Origin: Stenotrophomonas rhizophila
GTDB lineage: Bacteria > Pseudomonadota > Gammaproteobacteria > Xanthomonadales > Xanthomonadaceae
Direction: 5' to 3'
DNA length: 64,000 bases
Assembly (NCBI RefSeq): GCF_007667275.1
Contig: NZ_VDQT01000001.1
Location: 372,001-436,000 of the forward strand
Position numbers and translations under genes: made by a program. The notes under the pieces are model-generated. The model made no database searches. It had not been told where the DNA came from and saw only the letters and a program-made list of their open reading frames with translations. Below, piece after piece: positions 61,330 through 64,000 of this stretch (within the stretch, counting starts at the first letter, position 1; every line of letters starts with the position of its first letter).

Positions 61330-62496
61330 ATGGCACAGGTAATCAACACCAATACGATGTCGCTCAACGCTCAGCGCAACCTGAGCACCAGCGGCAGCTC
61401 GCTCGCTACCACCATCCAGCGCCTGTCGTCCGGTCTGCGCATCAACAGCGCGAAAGACGACGCCGCCGGCCTGGCCATCTCCGAGCGCTTCGGCACCCAG
61501 ATCCGCGGCACCGACGTCGCGATCCGCAATGCCAACGACGGCATCTCGCTGGCCCAGGTCGCCGAAGGCGCGCTGAGCGAGATCGGCAACAACCTGCAGC
61601 GCGTCCGTGAACTGGCGGTCCAGGCCTCCAACGCCACCAATTCGGCCAGCGACCGCAAGGCGCTGCAGGCCGAAGTGACCCAGCTGGTCAGCGAAATCGA
61701 CCGCGTCGCCAAGCAGTCCGACTTCAACGGCACCAAGCTGCTGGACGGCAGCTTCACCAGCCAGCTGTTCCAGGTCGGCGCCAACGCCGGCCAGGCCATC
61801 GCCATCAACAACGTGGTCGATGCGAAGGCCAGCTCGCTGGGCAATGCCAAGTTCGCCCCGCCGGTGAGCAGCACCGCCGACGTGGCCACCATCACCGACC
61901 TGACCGGCGTCACCATCAACGGCGTCACCATCGGCACCATCAGCGGCACCACCACCGCCGAGTTCGCCGCCTCCGCCGCCGCCCAGATCAACAACCAGAT
62001 CGGCGAAGCCGGTGTCTACGCCGAAGTGGTCACCACCGCCGGCACCCCGGACACCCACCGCCTGAAGCTCACCTCGGTGCAGGCCGACCGCGATCTGGTC
62101 ATCACCGGCGCCACCCAGCTGAGCCTGGCCGATTCGACCTCCGCCGCGCCCAGTGCCGTCGCCGCCACCGCGACCGGCGAAGTGGTCAAGGGCCTGGATG
62201 TGTCGAGCTACGTCGGCGCGCAGAAGGCGCTGGAAGTGGTCGACAAGGCGCTGGAATCGGTCAACAGCGTGCGCGCCGACCTCGGTGCGATCCAGAACCG
62301 CTTCACCTCCGTTGTCGCCAACCTGCAGACCTCCTCGGAGAACCTGTCCGCCTCGCGCAGCCGCATCCGCGATACCGACTTCGCCAAGGAAACCGCAGAA
62401 CTGACCCGCACCCAGATCCTGCAGCAGGCCGGCACGGCCATGCTGGCCCAGGCCAACCAGGTGCCCCAGAACGTGCTCAGCCTGCTGCAGCGCTGA
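61330..62496 (+). CDS. fliC1: Flagellin FliC1
   Basis: This 388-residue filament protein starts [40 protein letters not shown], includes LQRVRELAVQASN at about 90 (the region recognised by TLR5 in related flagellins), and ends ANQVPQNVLSLLQR. The variable middle (about 165-290) is short, so outer D3 is missing. The ATG follows AAGGGAG. A sigma-28 promoter is at 61209-61235. It is the first of three tandem flagellin genes; the number in the symbol reflects position only. Confidence 0.96.
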   Translation: MAQVINTNTMSLNAQRNLSTSGSSLATTIQRLSSGLRINSAKDDAAGLAISERFGTQIRGTDVAIRNANDGISLAQVAEGALSEIGNNLQRVRELAVQASNATNSASDRKALQAEVTQLVSEIDRVAKQSDFNGTKLLDGSFTSQLFQVGANAGQAIAINNVVDAKASSLGNAKFAPPVSSTADVATITDLTGVTINGVTIGTISGTTTAEFAASAAAQINNQIGEAGVYAEVVTTAGTPDTHRLKLTSVQADRDLVITGATQLSLADSTSAAPSAVAATATGEVVKGLDVSSYVGAQKALEVVDKALESVNSVRADLGAIQNRFTSVVANLQTSSENLSASRSRIRDTDFAKETAELTRTQILQQAGTAMLAQANQVPQNVLSLLQR

Positions 62497-62568
62497 CATG
62501 AGCCGCTCCTGAAGCACGTCTCGAGCGTCTGAACCCATACACGTGCATCCGCTCAAGGACCTCTCCTA

Positions 62569-63747
62569 ATGGCACAAGTCATCAACACCAACACGATGTC
62601 GTTGAATGCTCAGCGCAACCTGAGCACCAGCGGCAGCTCCCTGGCCACCACCATCCAGCGCCTGTCGTCGGGTTCGCGCATCAACAGCGCCAAGGACGAC
62701 GCCGCCGGCCTGGCCATCTCCGAGCGCTTCGGTACCCAGATCCGTGGCACCGACGTGGCCATCCGCAACGCCAACGACGGCATCTCGCTGGCCCAGGTCG
62801 CCGAAGGCTCGCTGAGCGAAATCGGCAACAACCTGCAGCGCGTGCGTGAACTGGCGGTCCAGGCCTCCAACGCCACCAACTCCGCCAGCGACCGCAAGGC
62901 GCTGCAGGCCGAAGTGACCCAGCTGGTCAGCGAAATCGACCGCGTCGCCAAGCAGTCGGACTTCAACGGCACCAAGCTGCTGGACGGTTCGTTCTCCAGC
63001 CAGCTGTTCCAGGTCGGCGCCAACGCCGGCCAGGCCATCGCCATCGACAAGGTGGTGGACGCCCGCGCCGGTTCGCTCGGCACCAGCACCTTCGCCACCG
63101 GCGCCACCGCGGCGATCGGCGCCGTCGCCGCCGACGCACGCTTCAGCGGCACCGTGATGGGCGTTGACATCGGCACCGTGGAAGTGAAGAGCGGCGCCAG
63201 CGTCGGCGACGCGGCCAAGGCCGTGGCCACCGCGATCAACGGCAAGATCGGCGAATCCGGCATCTACGCCGAAGCCAACACCGACGGCACCCTGAAGCTG
63301 TCCTCGGTGAAGGAAGGCAAGGCCGTGGTCGCCGCCGACATCGCCCTGACCCGCAGCAACTACCAGACCGCTACCAACGACTGGTCTGCTGCCGCCGCCA
63401 CCAGCGCGTACACCGCCGGTACCGCAACGGCCAGCAACGCGCAGAAGCTGGACGTCAGCTCGGTGCTGGGCGCGCAGCAGGCGCTGGAAGTGGTCGACAA
63501 GGCGCTGGGTTCGATCAACAGCACCCGCGCCGACCTGGGTGCGGTGCAGAACCGCTTCACCTCGGTCGTCGCCAACCTGCAGACCTCCACCGAGAACCTG
63601 TCCGCCTCGCGCAGCCGCATCAAGGACACGGACTTCGCCAAGGAAACCGCAGAGCTGACCCGTACCCAGATCCTGCAGCAGGCCGGTACGGCCATGCTGG
63701 CCCAGGCCAACCAGGTGCCGCAGAACGTGCTCAGCCTGCTGCGCTGA
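62569..63747 (+). CDS. fliC2: Flagellin FliC2
   Basis: This 392-residue flagellin is almost identical to FliC1 over the first 155 residues (L36S, A82S and T143S seen) and the last 95, but the middle (about 160-300) differs in sequence, for example TRSNYQTATNDWSAAAATSAYTAG. It ends LSLLR rather than LSLLQR. The ATG follows AAGGA. No sigma-28 site lies in the 72-base gap, so it probably depends on the fliC1 transcript. Confidence 0.96.
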   Translation: MAQVINTNTMSLNAQRNLSTSGSSLATTIQRLSSGSRINSAKDDAAGLAISERFGTQIRGTDVAIRNANDGISLAQVAEGSLSEIGNNLQRVRELAVQASNATNSASDRKALQAEVTQLVSEIDRVAKQSDFNGTKLLDGSFSSQLFQVGANAGQAIAIDKVVDARAGSLGTSTFATGATAAIGAVAADARFSGTVMGVDIGTVEVKSGASVGDAAKAVATAINGKIGESGIYAEANTDGTLKLSSVKEGKAVVAADIALTRSNYQTATNDWSAAAATSAYTAGTATASNAQKLDVSSVLGAQQALEVVDKALGSINSTRADLGAVQNRFTSVVANLQTSTENLSASRSRIKDTDFAKETAELTRTQILQQAGTAMLAQANQVPQNVLSLLR

Positions 63748-63760
63748 TCCGTCCGGCAGC

Positions 63761-63787
63761 ATCGGCGCCGGCCTGACCGGCGCCGAT
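63761..63787. repeat. Hairpin between fliC2 and fliC3
   Basis: ATCGGCGCCGG (63761-63771) pairs perfectly with CCGGCGCCGAT (63777-63787) around a five-base loop. No U-tract follows, so it may stabilise the fliC2 mRNA rather than end it. Confidence 0.6.
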
Positions 63788-63827
63788 CCCGACCTACCGC
63801 GTTCCATCCCCGCCTGAAGGAATTCCC

Positions 63828-64000
63828 ATGGCACAAGTCATCAACACCAACACGATGTCGCTCAACGCTCAGCGCAACCTGAGCACCAGCGGCAGCTCCC
63901 TGGCCACCACCATCCAGCGCCTGTCGTCGGGTTCGCGCATCAACAGCGCCAAGGACGACGCCGCCGGACTGGCCATCTCCGAGCGCTTCGGCACCCAGAT
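63828..64000 (+). CDS. fliC3: Flagellin FliC3 (cut by window edge)
   Basis: The first 57 codons of a third flagellin are present; the encoded [20 protein letters not shown] through AISERFGTQ is identical to FliC2 (SSGSRINS variant). The ATG follows GAAGGAATTCCC. No FliA site is visible in the gap before it. The remainder lies beyond the window. Confidence 0.95.
   Translation, partial: MAQVINTNTMSLNAQRNLSTSGSSLATTIQRLSSGSRINSAKDDAAGLAISERFGTQ

Noticed and set aside
62497..62568. Independent sigma-28 promoter for fliC2
   Set aside because: No GCCGATA-like box in the gap. The same holds for the fliC3 gap, where GCCGATCC is part of a hairpin and lacks a -35.

Overview
The window is a high-GC (roughly two-thirds G+C) chromosomal segment of a gammaproteobacterium of the Xanthomonadaceae, most likely Stenotrophomonas. 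The reasons are the core gene order (ftsK, lolA, rarA, crcB; aat, infA, clpA, clpS; mnmA, hflD), a RavS/RavR/RavA-like two-component cluster next to the flagellar genes, three tandem flagellin genes, and many short GTAG-headed palindromes of the kind described as SMAG elements in S. maltophilia. No rRNA, tRNA, CRISPR array, insertion sequence or prophage gene was seen.

Layout. 270-5639 (minus): an iron/heme uptake operon (esterase, YncE-like beta-propeller, hmuT-hmuU-hmuV) behind a Fur-box-like site. 5769-5936 (minus): a 55-residue Gln/Asn-rich protein. 6119-11309 (minus): a four-gene CS1/CFA-I (alpha) chaperone-usher pilus operon in the order chaperone, pilin, usher, tip initiator, with a long upstream region carrying paired dyads. 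11640-15816: an amidohydrolase, a glutathione S-transferase with a divergent WYL regulator, and a LysR regulator. 15970-18977: a Bvg/Evg-type phosphorelay (NarL-type regulator plus hybrid kinase with solute-binding sensor). 18922-26271 (minus): an AT-hook-like small protein, then crcB, rarA, lolA, a DUF3857/transglutaminase protein and ftsK. 26593-31285: trxB, a toxin-antitoxin pair and an unknown exported protein in a lower-GC patch, then a FemAB-like protein, aat and infA. 31510-37621: a small exported protein, clpA/clpS, a small exported protein, a Nudix hydrolase, mnmA and hflD.

37719 to the right edge is a motility and c-di-GMP block: a membrane-anchored MCP, a large PAS-GGDEF-EAL protein, RavS-like kinase, RavR-like GGDEF-EAL-receiver protein and RavA-like kinase, then flgN-flgM-flgA (minus), cheV, flgBCDEFGHIJKL and three flagellin genes, the last cut by the window edge.

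Promoter logic can be read directly. Sigma-54 (-24/-12) sites precede flgA and flgB, with a near match before flgG. Sigma-28 (FliA) sites of the form TAAAG-N14-GCCGWTAY precede fliC1, flgM, the MCP gene and, less surely, cheV. This is the usual RpoN-to-FliA flagellar hierarchy, with the anti-sigma factor FlgM under the sigma factor it inhibits.

The most unusual observations are a SMAG-like palindrome lying in frame inside the flgI signal peptide, a tandem SMAG pair that supplies the flgN stop codon, a conserved 22-bp-phased double dyad upstream of the pilus operon that recurs at the left edge, and an unlisted Gln/Asn-rich small protein.
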